Made by a program: the position numbers and the translations under genes
In this document: positions 42,101 to 52,370 of the stretch, in pieces
Layout: every line of letters starts with the position of its first letter
Numbering within the stretch: position 1 is the first letter of the stretch
Notes under the pieces: generated by a model
Databases searched by the model: none
What the model saw: only the letters and a program-made list of their open reading frames with translations
What the model was told of the DNA's origin: nothing
Assembly: GCF_001612965.1 (NCBI RefSeq)
Contig: NZ_BDBL01000027.1
Location: 62,001-126,000 of the forward strand
Length of the DNA: 64,000 nt
Source of the DNA: Nocardia kruczakiae NBRC 101016
GTDB lineage: Bacteria > Actinomycetota > Actinomycetes > Mycobacteriales > Mycobacteriaceae
Direction of reading: 5' to 3'

Positions 42101-42134
42101 TTTTCTAAGCCTTTGCTTAGTCTTTACTATTAGG
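42101..42134 (+). promoter_or_regulatory. Promoter of the second SulP-CA gene
   Basis: TTTTCT, 18 bases, TACTAT (42125-42130). A perfect inverted repeat CTAAGC-CTTT-GCTTAG (42105-42120) lies between -35 and -10 and is absent from copy 1, so copy 2 may have its own regulator. Confidence 0.45.
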
Positions 42135-42248
42135 GTTGCCCTCGCTTCCGGCTCACTGCTGGACAACGAAGTCTCGCAGCTGAATTCGATGCCTGGAGAA
42201 CATGTTCGACCGACCGGACCGCCGCGGCGGCTCCGGTGAAGGAGCAAT

Positions 42249-44489
42249 ATGTCCACCGACACCGTCGCTACGCCCAGACCCTCGGCCCCGCCGGGCCCCA
42301 GCTGGTCGGACCGGATGAATTCGGTCCTTCGACACGATCTACCCGCATCCGTCGTCGTCTTTCTCGTCGCGCTCCCGCTCTCTATCGGCATCGCGGTCGC
42401 CACCGGCGCCCCGGTCGCGGCCGGACTCATCGCCGCCGCCGTGGGCGGCATCGTGGTGGGAACCCTGGGGGGCTCCGTCCTGCAGGTCAGCGGTCCGGCC
42501 GCCGGCCTGACCGTGGTCATGGCCGAGACCATCAATCAATTCGGCTGGAAGACAACCTGTTTCATCACCGTCTGCGCGGGTCTGCTGCAGATCGTGTTCG
42601 GCCTGAGCCGGATCGCGCGCGCCGCGCTCGCCATCGCACCGGTCGTCGTGCACGCGATGCTCGCCGGCATCGGTATCACCATCGCCTTGCAGCAGGTTCA
42701 TGTGCTGCTCGGCGGATCGTCGCAGAGCTCGGCGTGGGAGAACGTCGCCGAGTTGCCGAATCAGCTGTTGCACCTCAGCGGTATCGACGTCGTGATCGGC
42801 GGGCTGGTCATCGCGATCATGCTCGGCTGGCGCTGGGTGCCGGCCAAGATCCGCGTGGTCCCCGGACCGCTGGTGGCGATCGTGGTCGCCACCGCGCTGT
42901 CGCTGGTGCTGCCCGGAGACCCCGCCCGCATCACGATGAGCGGGTCGCTGTTCGACGCCGTCGGCCTGCCGGACATGCCCAGCGGAGACTGGAGCGGTGT
43001 CGCGCTGGCGGTGCTGACCGTGGCCCTGATCGCCAGTGTGGAAAGCCTGCTGTCGGCCGTCGCCGTCGACAAGATGCACAACGGACCGCGTACCAACTTC
43101 GACCGTGAGCTCATGGCGCAGGGTGCGGCCAACGTGACCTCGGGCATGATAGGTGGCCTGCCGGTCACCGGCGTGATCGTGCGCAGTGCGACGAATGTGA
43201 CCGCCGGTGCGCGCAGCCGGGCCTCGGCGCTGCTGCACGGCGTCTGGGTGCTGCTGTTCTCGATCGCCCTGGTGGGCGTGGTCGAGCAGATCCCGAAATC
43301 GGCGCTGGCCGGTCTGCTGGTGATGATCGGCATCCAGCTGGTGAAGCTCGCCCACATCAAGATCGCGCACCGCACCGGCGAACTGGTGATCTACGCGGTG
43401 ACCATCGCCGCGGTGGTGTTCTTGAACCTGCTCGAAGGTGTGCTGATCGGTCTGGTCGTCGCCTTCGCGCTGCTGCTGTGGCGCGTGGTGCGCGTCTCGG
43501 TCGAGGCCGCTCCGGTCGAGGGCACCGACCGGTGGCTGGTGAGCGTCGACGGCACCTGCACCTTCCTCGCCCTGCCGAAGCTGACCGGGCAGCTGGCCAC
43601 GGTGCCCGCCGGCGCGGACGTCCTGGTGGAGCTGACGGTCGACTTCCTCGACCACGCCGCCTACGACGCCATCCACTCTTGGGCGAAGCAGCACGAAAGT
43701 ACCGGCGGCACCGTCGAATTCGTCGAGATCGGGACCGCGCGCATGGCCGATGCGGCCGAGCGTCCGCCGCGGCGCGCCCGGGCCCGCGGGCTGCTCGACG
43801 ATGTGCTGGGGCCGTGGCGTTCCGAGGGTGGCAATCCCGTCGCCGCCGGTGTCGCCGCCTACCACCGCAGCCACGCCCACGTGATGCGGCCGCACCTGGA
43901 CGAATTACGCAACGGTCAGGACCCGGACTCCTTCTTCCTGACCTGCTCCGACTCGCGGATCGTGCCGAACGTGATCACCAACAGCGGTCCGGGTGACCTG
44001 TTCACCGTCCGCAACATCGGCAATCTGATCCCGGCGCGCGGCACCGATGTGTCGGTGGACGCCGCGCTGAGTTTCGCGTTGCACAATCTGTCGGTACGCA
44101 ACGTCGTGGTGTGCGGACATTCGGGCTGCGGTGCGATGAACGCCCTGCTGTCGGATCGGTCCGCCGGCCCCGATATCGACGACTGGCTGGCCCACGGCGC
44201 CGAGGCCCTGCAGCGCTATCGCGGCGGCCATCCGGTGGCGGCGGCCGCGGCGGCCGCCGGATACGGCCCGGCCGACCAGCTGAGCATGGTCAACGTCGCG
44301 GTCCAGCTGGAGACGCTGCGGGAGCATCCGGTCGTCGCACGGGCCGTCGACGAGCGCGGTGTTGCGCTTTCGGGCCTGTTCTTCGATATCGGAACCGCAC
44401 GGGTCCTCGAGGTCACCACGACCGGCATCGCCGAGATCACCGATGCCGAGCGACCCGGAATACCCGCCCGGAATCCGACCCACGCCTGA
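42249..44489 (+). CDS. SulP-family anion transporter fused to beta-carbonic anhydrase (copy 2)
   Basis: 746 residues, same layout as copy 1 and about two-thirds identical by eye. Zinc ligands Cys566, Asp568 (CSDSR), His624 and Cys627 are kept. The start (ATGTCCACCGACACCG) and the leader match copy 1, showing that the duplication included the 5' region. A 15-bp-stem hairpin terminates it. Divergence between copies suggests different affinity or expression. Confidence 0.92.
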   Translation: MSTDTVATPRPSAPPGPSWSDRMNSVLRHDLPASVVVFLVALPLSIGIAVATGAPVAAGLIAAAVGGIVVGTLGGSVLQVSGPAAGLTVVMAETINQFGWKTTCFITVCAGLLQIVFGLSRIARAALAIAPVVVHAMLAGIGITIALQQVHVLLGGSSQSSAWENVAELPNQLLHLSGIDVVIGGLVIAIMLGWRWVPAKIRVVPGPLVAIVVATALSLVLPGDPARITMSGSLFDAVGLPDMPSGDWSGVALAVLTVALIASVESLLSAVAVDKMHNGPRTNFDRELMAQGAANVTSGMIGGLPVTGVIVRSATNVTAGARSRASALLHGVWVLLFSIALVGVVEQIPKSALAGLLVMIGIQLVKLAHIKIAHRTGELVIYAVTIAAVVFLNLLEGVLIGLVVAFALLLWRVVRVSVEAAPVEGTDRWLVSVDGTCTFLALPKLTGQLATVPAGADVLVELTVDFLDHAAYDAIHSWAKQHESTGGTVEFVEIGTARMADAAERPPRRARARGLLDDVLGPWRSEGGNPVAAGVAAYHRSHAHVMRPHLDELRNGQDPDSFFLTCSDSRIVPNVITNSGPGDLFTVRNIGNLIPARGTDVSVDAALSFALHNLSVRNVVVCGHSGCGAMNALLSDRSAGPDIDDWLAHGAEALQRYRGGHPVAAAAAAAGYGPADQLSMVNVAVQLETLREHPVVARAVDERGVALSGLFFDIGTARVLEVTTTGIAEITDAERPGIPARNPTHA

Positions 44490-44499
44490 TCCGGGCGGA

Positions 44500-44542
44500 G
44501 GGTGCGCGAGTTCGTCGGCCCGACAGCCGAACTCGCGCACCC
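44500..44542 (+). terminator. 15-bp-stem terminator after SulP-CA copy 2
   Basis: GGGTGCGCGAGTTCG (44500-44514), 13-base loop, exact complement at 44528-44542. It begins 11 bases after the stop codon. The rest of 44543-44735 shows no gene. Confidence 0.75.
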
Positions 44543-44735
44543 GTCCACCTTCGCCGCGGCAGCCGTCCCGCCACGACCCGGGGACGGCTGTCGCGGCGCG
44601 CCTGAACGTCGGCGTCGCCCGCGCCGATACGCTGAGCGGCGCACCCCGAAACCCTGCCGCCGCCTCGATCCGAGCGCGCCGGACATGCCATGGTGGACGT
44701 GGTGCATTCGCTGGATCGATGTGGATCGGAGTCGG

Positions 44736-45383
44736 ATGGAAATGGTGGCGCAGTCGGTGGCGTCCGGGAGGCCCGCCCAGGTGGCCGGCATCAAACTCAC
44801 CGAGCCCGCGTGGCTGTCGGAACGGATCGCCGATATGGGAATCTCCTGGGGCACAGGCAATTCCCGTGTCTCGGGCACGCTGTGGTGGTGTATGGCCGCC
44901 TCGGCGCTGGTGGATCCGATCACCGAGGCCTACGCGACCGGCGCACCGGCACCCGACCCCACGCTGGAACGGTTGCGCTGCGAGATCCGCCCCGACGGTG
45001 GCATCGAGCGGATCGTGCCCGAATCCGCGGGCGAGTCCGAGGCGGTCGGCGCCGCGCTGGGCGACACTCTGCGGCGCGTGATCCCGGTCGTGGCCCGGGT
45101 GACCGGCGCCGGTCCCGCAGCGCTGTGGGCGATCGTCGCCGACGCGATCGGCAACCGGGCCATCGACGCGGGCGATCCCGAGGCGGGGGCGCGGCTGGCC
45201 GCGCAGGTCGGGGAGCGGCTGCCCGCGCCGCGATTCACCGACATCGCCGCGCGTACGTTCGTGCGGCGCATCTCCTGCTGCCTGGTCTACGAGGTGCCCG
45301 GTTGCGATATGTGCACCAGCTGCCCCAAAAGGCCCGCCGCCGAGCGCGAGCGGCTGCTCACCGAGCTGGCCCGGCGCGGGTGA
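44736..45383 (+). CDS. FhuF-like (2Fe-2S)-binding ferric reductase
   Basis: 215 residues. The C-terminus has CCLVYEVPGCDMCTSCPKRP, the C-C-x10-C-x2-C type cluster site of FhuF. The middle (SGTLWWCMAASALVDP, AIVADAIGNRAID) fits siderophore-iron reductase relatives. Its job is probably to release iron from a siderophore in the cytoplasm. The ATG at 44736 is chosen because the region upstream contains the terminator hairpin; earlier in-frame starts exist. No transport genes adjoin it. Confidence 0.72.
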   Translation: MEMVAQSVASGRPAQVAGIKLTEPAWLSERIADMGISWGTGNSRVSGTLWWCMAASALVDPITEAYATGAPAPDPTLERLRCEIRPDGGIERIVPESAGESEAVGAALGDTLRRVIPVVARVTGAGPAALWAIVADAIGNRAIDAGDPEAGARLAAQVGERLPAPRFTDIAARTFVRRISCCLVYEVPGCDMCTSCPKRPAAERERLLTELARRG

Positions 45384-45388
45384 GCGGG

Positions 45389-45411
45389 CCGCGGCCGCTT
45401 CGCGGCCGGTC
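45389..45411 (+). terminator. Hairpin after the FhuF-like gene
   Basis: GGCCGC, loop TTC, GCGGCC in a very GC-rich context, 10 bases after the stop. Confidence 0.45.
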
Positions 45412-45521
45412 CATCGGCGCACGACCGGTACCGTCCCGATAGCATTGGTCGGGCCGGTGAGATTTCTGTTCGTCGACCGGCCCGGAACAAGAATGCCGAC
45501 ATGTCTAAGGAGAGCGCAGCC

Positions 45522-47575
<2,054 letters not shown>

Positions 47576-47579
<4 letters not shown>

Positions 47580-48223
47580 GTGAGGGCATGGTGGAAGAGG
47601 CTGTGACGCAACAGGATCCGGGTCGGATCGTCGACACGGGAGCGGGGGACCCGGACCGGTTGCAGCGATTGTGGACGCCGTACCGGATGTCCTACATCAC
47701 CGGTGCGGTCGCCGATCGCGACAGCCGCAACGGGCCGGCCGAGGCCGACGCGCCCGCCGGCGCGGAGGAGAAGACCTCGGCCGGGCTGAAGCACCCCTTC
47801 ACCGAGATCCCGAAGATGTCGGACGAGGACGGACTGGTCATCGCGCGCGGCGAATGGGTGTTCGCGGTGCTCAACCTCTACCCGTACAACCCGGGCCACA
47901 TGATGGTGGTGCCCTATCGGCGGGTGGCCGACCTCGAGGATCTCACCCCGGAGGAGAGCGCCGAACTGATGGCGTTCACCCAGCGGGCGATCCGGGTGAT
48001 GAAGAAGGTGTCGCGACCCGAGGGCTTCAACGTCGGGCTGAATCTCGGCGGCGTCGCCGGGGGATCGCTGGCCGACCATCTGCATCAGCACATCGTTCCC
48101 CGCTGGGGTGGGGACGCCAATTTCATCACCGTCGTCGGCGGGGTGAAGGTGATGCCGCAGTTGCTGCGGGAGACGCGGGCCCTGCTGGCCGGGGCGTGGC
48201 ACGAGGCGAAGGAAGTCGAGTAG
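47576..48223 (+). CDS. HIT domain hydrolase (Ap4A phosphorylase-like)
   Basis: 215 residues. The histidine triad HLHQHIVPRW (HxHxH) is near residue 168, and VLNLYPYNPGHMMVVPYRR is the usual strand. The gene at this place in M. tuberculosis (Rv2613c) is a diadenosine tetraphosphate phosphorylase, so the same activity is likely. GTG overlaps the thrS stop (GTGA). A 25-residue acidic insertion (GPAEADAPAGAEEKTSAG) lies before the domain. Confidence 0.9.
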
Positions 48224-48224
48224 C

Positions 48225-48896
48225 GTGCTGAGCTTCTTCGGTCGGGAGACGTTCGCCAAGGCGACGGCGCCGCTGGGCCGGGCGCTGGTGAGCACCGGGC
48301 TCACGCCCGACGCGATGACGCTGATCGGCACCACCGCCTCGATCGTGGCGGCGGTGACACTGTTCCCGACCGATCACCTGTTCTGGGGAACGATGGTGAT
48401 CTGGCTCTTCGTCATGTTCGACATGCTCGACGGGGCGATGGCCCGCGCCCGCGGCGGCGGCACGAAATACGGTGCAGTCCTCGACGCCACCTGTGATCGC
48501 GTGGCCGACGGCGCCATCTTCGGCGCGCTCGCCTGGTGGTCGGTGTATCACGAGCACAGCAAGCACCTGTTCGTGGCGACGCTGGTGGTCCTGGTGACCT
48601 CGCAGGTGATCTCCTACGCCAAGGCGCGGGCGGAAGCGAGCGGGCTGTCGGCCGACGGCGGGATCATCGAACGCCCCGACCGCCTGGTGATCGTGCTGGT
48701 CGGCGCCGGCTTCACCGGCATCGGTGGCTATTTCGGCGTCGAGTGGCTCACCTACGCGGTGTATGTCGCGATGTACATCCTGGCGGTGCTGAGCATCGTC
48801 ACCGTCTTCCAGCGAGTCCTGGCGGTACGGAATTCGGCCGGTGCCCGCGACGTGATCGCGCCGGTGACCAAGGCCGACTCCGATACGGCGAAATGA
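48225..48896 (+). CDS. pgsA: Phosphatidylinositol phosphate synthase
   Basis: 223 residues, six helices. The CDP-alcohol phosphotransferase motif D-x2-D-G-x2-A-R-x8-G-x3-D-x3-D is complete: DMLDGAMARARGGGTKYGAVLDATCDR near residue 65. In Mycobacteriales this enzyme (PgsA1) joins inositol phosphate to CDP-diacylglycerol to begin PIM and lipoarabinomannan synthesis. The GTG is 1 base after the HIT stop. Confidence 0.92.
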   Translation: MLSFFGRETFAKATAPLGRALVSTGLTPDAMTLIGTTASIVAAVTLFPTDHLFWGTMVIWLFVMFDMLDGAMARARGGGTKYGAVLDATCDRVADGAIFGALAWWSVYHEHSKHLFVATLVVLVTSQVISYAKARAEASGLSADGGIIERPDRLVIVLVGAGFTGIGGYFGVEWLTYAVYVAMYILAVLSIVTVFQRVLAVRNSAGARDVIAPVTKADSDTAK

Positions 48897-48909
48897 AAGT
48901 GGTAGGGGC

Positions 48910-49902
48910 GTGACACAGATGAGGGCCGCGCTGACCGACCGGGCCTACGCGGCCGGGTGGCGACTGGTACGGGGACTGCCCGAACGCACCGCGCGCCGCG
49001 CGTTCGACTTCGGCGGCGATTGGGCGGCCCGGCGCGCGAACCGTGCCGCCCACCGCGGCGAGGGTCCGAATCAATTGCGCCGCAACCTCGCCCGGGTGCT
49101 GGCCGTCGACCCGCTCGAGGTGCCCGACGAGTTGATCCGCGCCTCGATGCGCTCGTATGCCCGGTACTGGCGCGAGGCGTTCCGGCTGCCGACTCTGGAC
49201 CATGCGGCACTGGCGGAGTCGCCGCTCATGCCGCCACCCCAGGGCATCGAACATCTGGACGTCGCGCTGGCGCAGGGGCGCGGTGTGGTCTTCGTGCTGC
49301 CGCATTCGGGGAACTGGGATATGGCCGGGGTGTGGCTGGTACAGCACTACGGCGGCCTCACCACGGTGGCCGAACGGCTGCAACCGGAATCGCTGTTCGA
49401 GCGCTTCGTGGCCTACCGGGAGAGCCTGGGGTTCGAGGTGTTCCCGCTGACCGGCGGAGAGCAGCCGCCGTTCCGGCAGCTCGCGCAACGGTTGCGCGAC
49501 AACAAGGTGGTCTGCCTGATGGGCGAGCGCGACCTGACCGGCAAGGGTGTTCCGGTGGAGTTCTTCGGCGAACGCACCTGGATGCCGGCGGGCGCGGCGA
49601 AACTGGCCATCGAGACCGGCGCCGCGCTGATGCCGGTGCACGCCTGGTTCACCGTGGACGAGCGGGGGCGCGAGGGCTGGGGCTTGAAAACCGAAGCGCC
49701 GCTGGATGTTTCGGCCGGTGTCGCGGCGGCCACCCAGCAGCTGGCGAACCGGTTCGCCGCCAATATCGCCGAACACCCCGCCGACTGGCATATGTTGCAG
49801 CCGCTGTGGGAACAGGATCTGTCCGCCCAGCGCCTGGAGCGGATCGCGGCAGCGCAGGCCGTGCGCAGCGATGAGCGGTCCGCCGGAGACGCGGTGTCAT
49901 GA
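48910..49902 (+). CDS. patA: Phosphatidylinositol mannoside acyltransferase
   Basis: 330 residues of the lauroyl-acyltransferase (LPLAT/HtrB) family. The catalytic His/Asp motif is PHSGNWDMAG near residue 131, followed by GERDLTGKG (substrate Glu/Arg). The homologue in M. tuberculosis (Rv2611c, PatA) acylates the 6-position of mannose on PIM1/PIM2. It lies between pgsA and pimA in the same order, and overlaps pimA by 4 bases (ATGA). Confidence 0.9.
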   Translation: MTQMRAALTDRAYAAGWRLVRGLPERTARRAFDFGGDWAARRANRAAHRGEGPNQLRRNLARVLAVDPLEVPDELIRASMRSYARYWREAFRLPTLDHAALAESPLMPPPQGIEHLDVALAQGRGVVFVLPHSGNWDMAGVWLVQHYGGLTTVAERLQPESLFERFVAYRESLGFEVFPLTGGEQPPFRQLAQRLRDNKVVCLMGERDLTGKGVPVEFFGERTWMPAGAAKLAIETGAALMPVHAWFTVDERGREGWGLKTEAPLDVSAGVAAATQQLANRFAANIAEHPADWHMLQPLWEQDLSAQRLERIAAAQAVRSDERSAGDAVS

Positions 49903-51023
49903 GAATCGGCATGGTCTGCCCGTACTCGTTCGACGTGCCGGGCGGTGTGCAGTCACATGTCGTGGAGTTGGCCCAGGTACTGATCGAACGCGGCCACAAG
50001 GTGAGCGTGCTGGCGCCGGCCTCCGACGACACCGAACTGCCGGAATTCGTCGTCTCGGCCGGGAAGGCGGTGGCGATTCCGTACAACGGTTCGGTGGCGC
50101 GGCTGTCGTTCGGGCCTACCGCCTACACCCGGCTGCGCCGCTGGATCGCCGAGAGCGACTTCGAGGTCCTGCACGTCCACGAACCCAACGCGCCGAGTAT
50201 CTCGATGCTGGCGCTGAAAGTGGCCGAAGGACCCATCGTGGCCACCTTCCACACCTCCACCACCCGCTCGCTCGTGCTGGCGACCTTTCAAGGGGTGCTG
50301 CGGCCCTACCACGAGAAGATCAGCGGGCGGATCGCGGTGTCGGAGCTGGCGCGGCGCTGGCAGGTGGAGGCGCTGGGCAGCGACGCGGTCGAGATCCCCA
50401 ACGGGGTCGACGTGCCGGCGTTCGCGAATGCGCCACTGCTGCAAGGATATCCGCGTGCGGGCGGGACGGTGTTGTTCCTCGGTCGCTACGACGAGCCCCG
50501 CAAGGGGATGGCCGTGCTGCTGGCCGCACTGCCGAAACTGGTCGCCCGCCATCCCGACGTGGAGATCCTGATCGTCGGCCGCGGTGACGAGGAACGGCTG
50601 CGCCGGGAAGCGGGCGAACACGCCGGACATCTGCGCTTCCTCGGTCAGGTCTCGGATGCGGAGAAGGCCTCGGCGATGCGCAGTGCCGATGTGTACTGCG
50701 CGCCGAATCTGGGCGGGGAGAGTTTCGGCATCGTGCTGGTGGAGGCGATGGCCGCCGGAACCGCCGTGGTCGCCAGCGAATTGGACGCCTTCCGACGGGT
50801 GCTGCGCGACGGGACCGCGGGACTGCTGGTGCCGGTGGGTGATTCCGCGGCGCTGGCCGAGGTGATCGACGGACTGCTCACCGACCGCACCCGCCGCGAG
50901 GATCTGGTGCGCACCGCGGATCAGGTTGTCGGCGAATACGATTGGCCGGTCGTGGCCGAACAGATTCTGCGGGTGTACGAGACGGTCACCGTCGGCGACG
51001 CCCGGGTGAGGACCGCTGGATGA
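49899..51023 (+). CDS. pimA: Phosphatidylinositol mannosyltransferase
   Basis: 374 residues, GT4/GT-B fold. GGVQSHVVELAQVL (donor loop) at residue 15, LHVHEPNAPSISML and ATFHTSTTR (acceptor side), LGRYDEPRKGM, and the EX7E motif in GGESFGIVLVEAMAAGTA near residue 272. It adds the first mannose from GDP-mannose to phosphatidylinositol. Length and motifs match mycobacterial PimA (Rv2610c), an essential enzyme. Coupled to its neighbours by 4-base overlaps. Confidence 0.94.
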   Translation: MRIGMVCPYSFDVPGGVQSHVVELAQVLIERGHKVSVLAPASDDTELPEFVVSAGKAVAIPYNGSVARLSFGPTAYTRLRRWIAESDFEVLHVHEPNAPSISMLALKVAEGPIVATFHTSTTRSLVLATFQGVLRPYHEKISGRIAVSELARRWQVEALGSDAVEIPNGVDVPAFANAPLLQGYPRAGGTVLFLGRYDEPRKGMAVLLAALPKLVARHPDVEILIVGRGDEERLRREAGEHAGHLRFLGQVSDAEKASAMRSADVYCAPNLGGESFGIVLVEAMAAGTAVVASELDAFRRVLRDGTAGLLVPVGDSAALAEVIDGLLTDRTRREDLVRTADQVVGEYDWPVVAEQILRVYETVTVGDARVRTAG

Positions 51024-52066
51024 TCACCTTCTCCGCGACGACCATCCTGGTCCTCGCGCTGATCGCGGCCGTGATCATTGCCGTCGGAGTATGGGCCTAC
51101 TCCACCGCCAACCGGCTCGACCGCCTGCACGTGCGCGGTGACCAGGCCCGTGACGCGCTGGAGGCGGCCCTGGCGCGGCGCGCGGTGGTGGCCCGCACGG
51201 TCGCGATCTCGATGGCCGGGCCGATGTCGGAGTCCGCGGCCGCGGAGCAGTCCAAGCGGCTGATCGCCCTCGCCGACCGGGCCGAACGCGCCGGCTGGAG
51301 CGATCGGGAGACGGCGGAGAACCAGCTGGCGGCCGCGCTCTCCGCGGTCGACATCACCTCACTGCGGCCGCAGCTGGTGGCCGAACTCGCCGATGCCGAG
51401 GCGCGGGTGCTGATCGCGCGTCGCTTCCACAACGACGCCGTGCGCGACACCCTGGCGCTGCGTACCCGCCGCCCCGTGCGGTTGCTGCACCTCGGCGGTA
51501 CCGCACCGCTGCCCACCTATTTCGAGATCGCGGAACGGGTCACGCCGGCCGCGACCACCGGCCTCGAGGTCGACACGGTGCGCACCTCGGCCCGGGTGGT
51601 GCTGCTCGACGACGAGGACCGCGTGCTGCTGATGCGCGGCCACGACCCGCAGACTCCCGATTCGCCGTTCTGGTTCACCGTCGGCGGCGGCATCGAACCG
51701 GGGGAGACGCTGCGAACCGCCGCGGTGCGCGAGGTATGGGAGGAAACCGGTCTGGCGCTGGATTCCACGCTGTTGCGCGGCCCGATCTGGCGACGGGTCG
51801 CGGTTTTTCCGTTCAACGGCGAGCTGATCCGCTCCGAGGAACTGTTCTTCGTCGCCCGGGTGCGCTGGTTCGATCCGAAACCCGCCGATCCGACCGTCTG
51901 GGAACGCCGCTGCGTCACCGCCTACCGCTGGTGCCTGCCGCCGGATATCGCCGAACTCGACCGGATCGGGGAAACGGTGTACCCGTACCACCTGGACAAC
52001 CTGCTGGCCGAGGCGCTCACCGCCGCCGGCTCCGATCTCGAGCCGGAGGTCCGGTCCATCCGCTGA
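51020..52066 (+). CDS. Membrane-anchored NUDIX hydrolase with LemA-like N-terminal region
   Basis: 348 residues. One N-terminal helix (TILVLALIAAVIIAVGVWAY) leads into a coiled, LemA-like region (ANRLDRLHVRGDQARDALEA), and a NUDIX domain lies at about 190-320 with the box GGIEPGETLRTAAVREVWEETGL. M. tuberculosis Rv2609c has the same arrangement and place. It likely cleaves nucleoside diphosphates linked to another moiety; the substrate is unknown. ATGA overlap with pimA. Confidence 0.87.
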   Translation: MITFSATTILVLALIAAVIIAVGVWAYSTANRLDRLHVRGDQARDALEAALARRAVVARTVAISMAGPMSESAAAEQSKRLIALADRAERAGWSDRETAENQLAAALSAVDITSLRPQLVAELADAEARVLIARRFHNDAVRDTLALRTRRPVRLLHLGGTAPLPTYFEIAERVTPAATTGLEVDTVRTSARVVLLDDEDRVLLMRGHDPQTPDSPFWFTVGGGIEPGETLRTAAVREVWEETGLALDSTLLRGPIWRRVAVFPFNGELIRSEELFFVARVRWFDPKPADPTVWERRCVTAYRWCLPPDIAELDRIGETVYPYHLDNLLAEALTAAGSDLEPEVRSIR

Positions 52067-52090
52067 GCCGCGGGGATAATTCGCGTCGCC

Positions 52091-52370
52091 TCACGCCGCA
52101 GCGTATCCGGTGAACGCGTCCGCGGAGCACGACAACCATCCGGCCGCCCATCGCTTCCACCCGCGAGCGCAATCTGGGATCACCACTGGGCGGCGGCGAC
52201 ATCCACCAGGCGGTCGAACCGTCGCCGGCGTCGATCGCGTGCACGGTCGCGCCGTCCGCGAGAACGAGGTACCGGCCGTCGGTGAGGCCGTCGCGCACCG
52301 TGTTCGCGAACCCCGCGGGCTGCTGCCACTTCGAGACCCGCGACCGGTTCGCGCAGGGGGGCTGTTCGGT
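52091..52370 (-). pseudogene. Remnant of a PQQ-type beta-propeller gene, C-terminal end
   Basis: On the minus strand a readable stretch (GFANTVRDGLTDGRYLVLAD, then VHAIDAGDGSTAWWMS) looks like the last propeller blade of a PQQ-binding-like protein. Near 52125 a frame change restores a natural end (DAFTGYAAA, stop at 52091-52093). No upstream part survives, since the rubredoxin reductase gene begins its C-terminus at 52370. It is a decayed relic left between pimA-NUDIX and the alk operon. Confidence 0.55.

Noticed and set aside
42131..42146. Iron-box-like TTAGGGTTGCCC before SulP-CA copy 2
   Set aside because: Only half fits the IdeR pattern TTAGGTTAGSCTAACCTAA and copy 1 lacks it.
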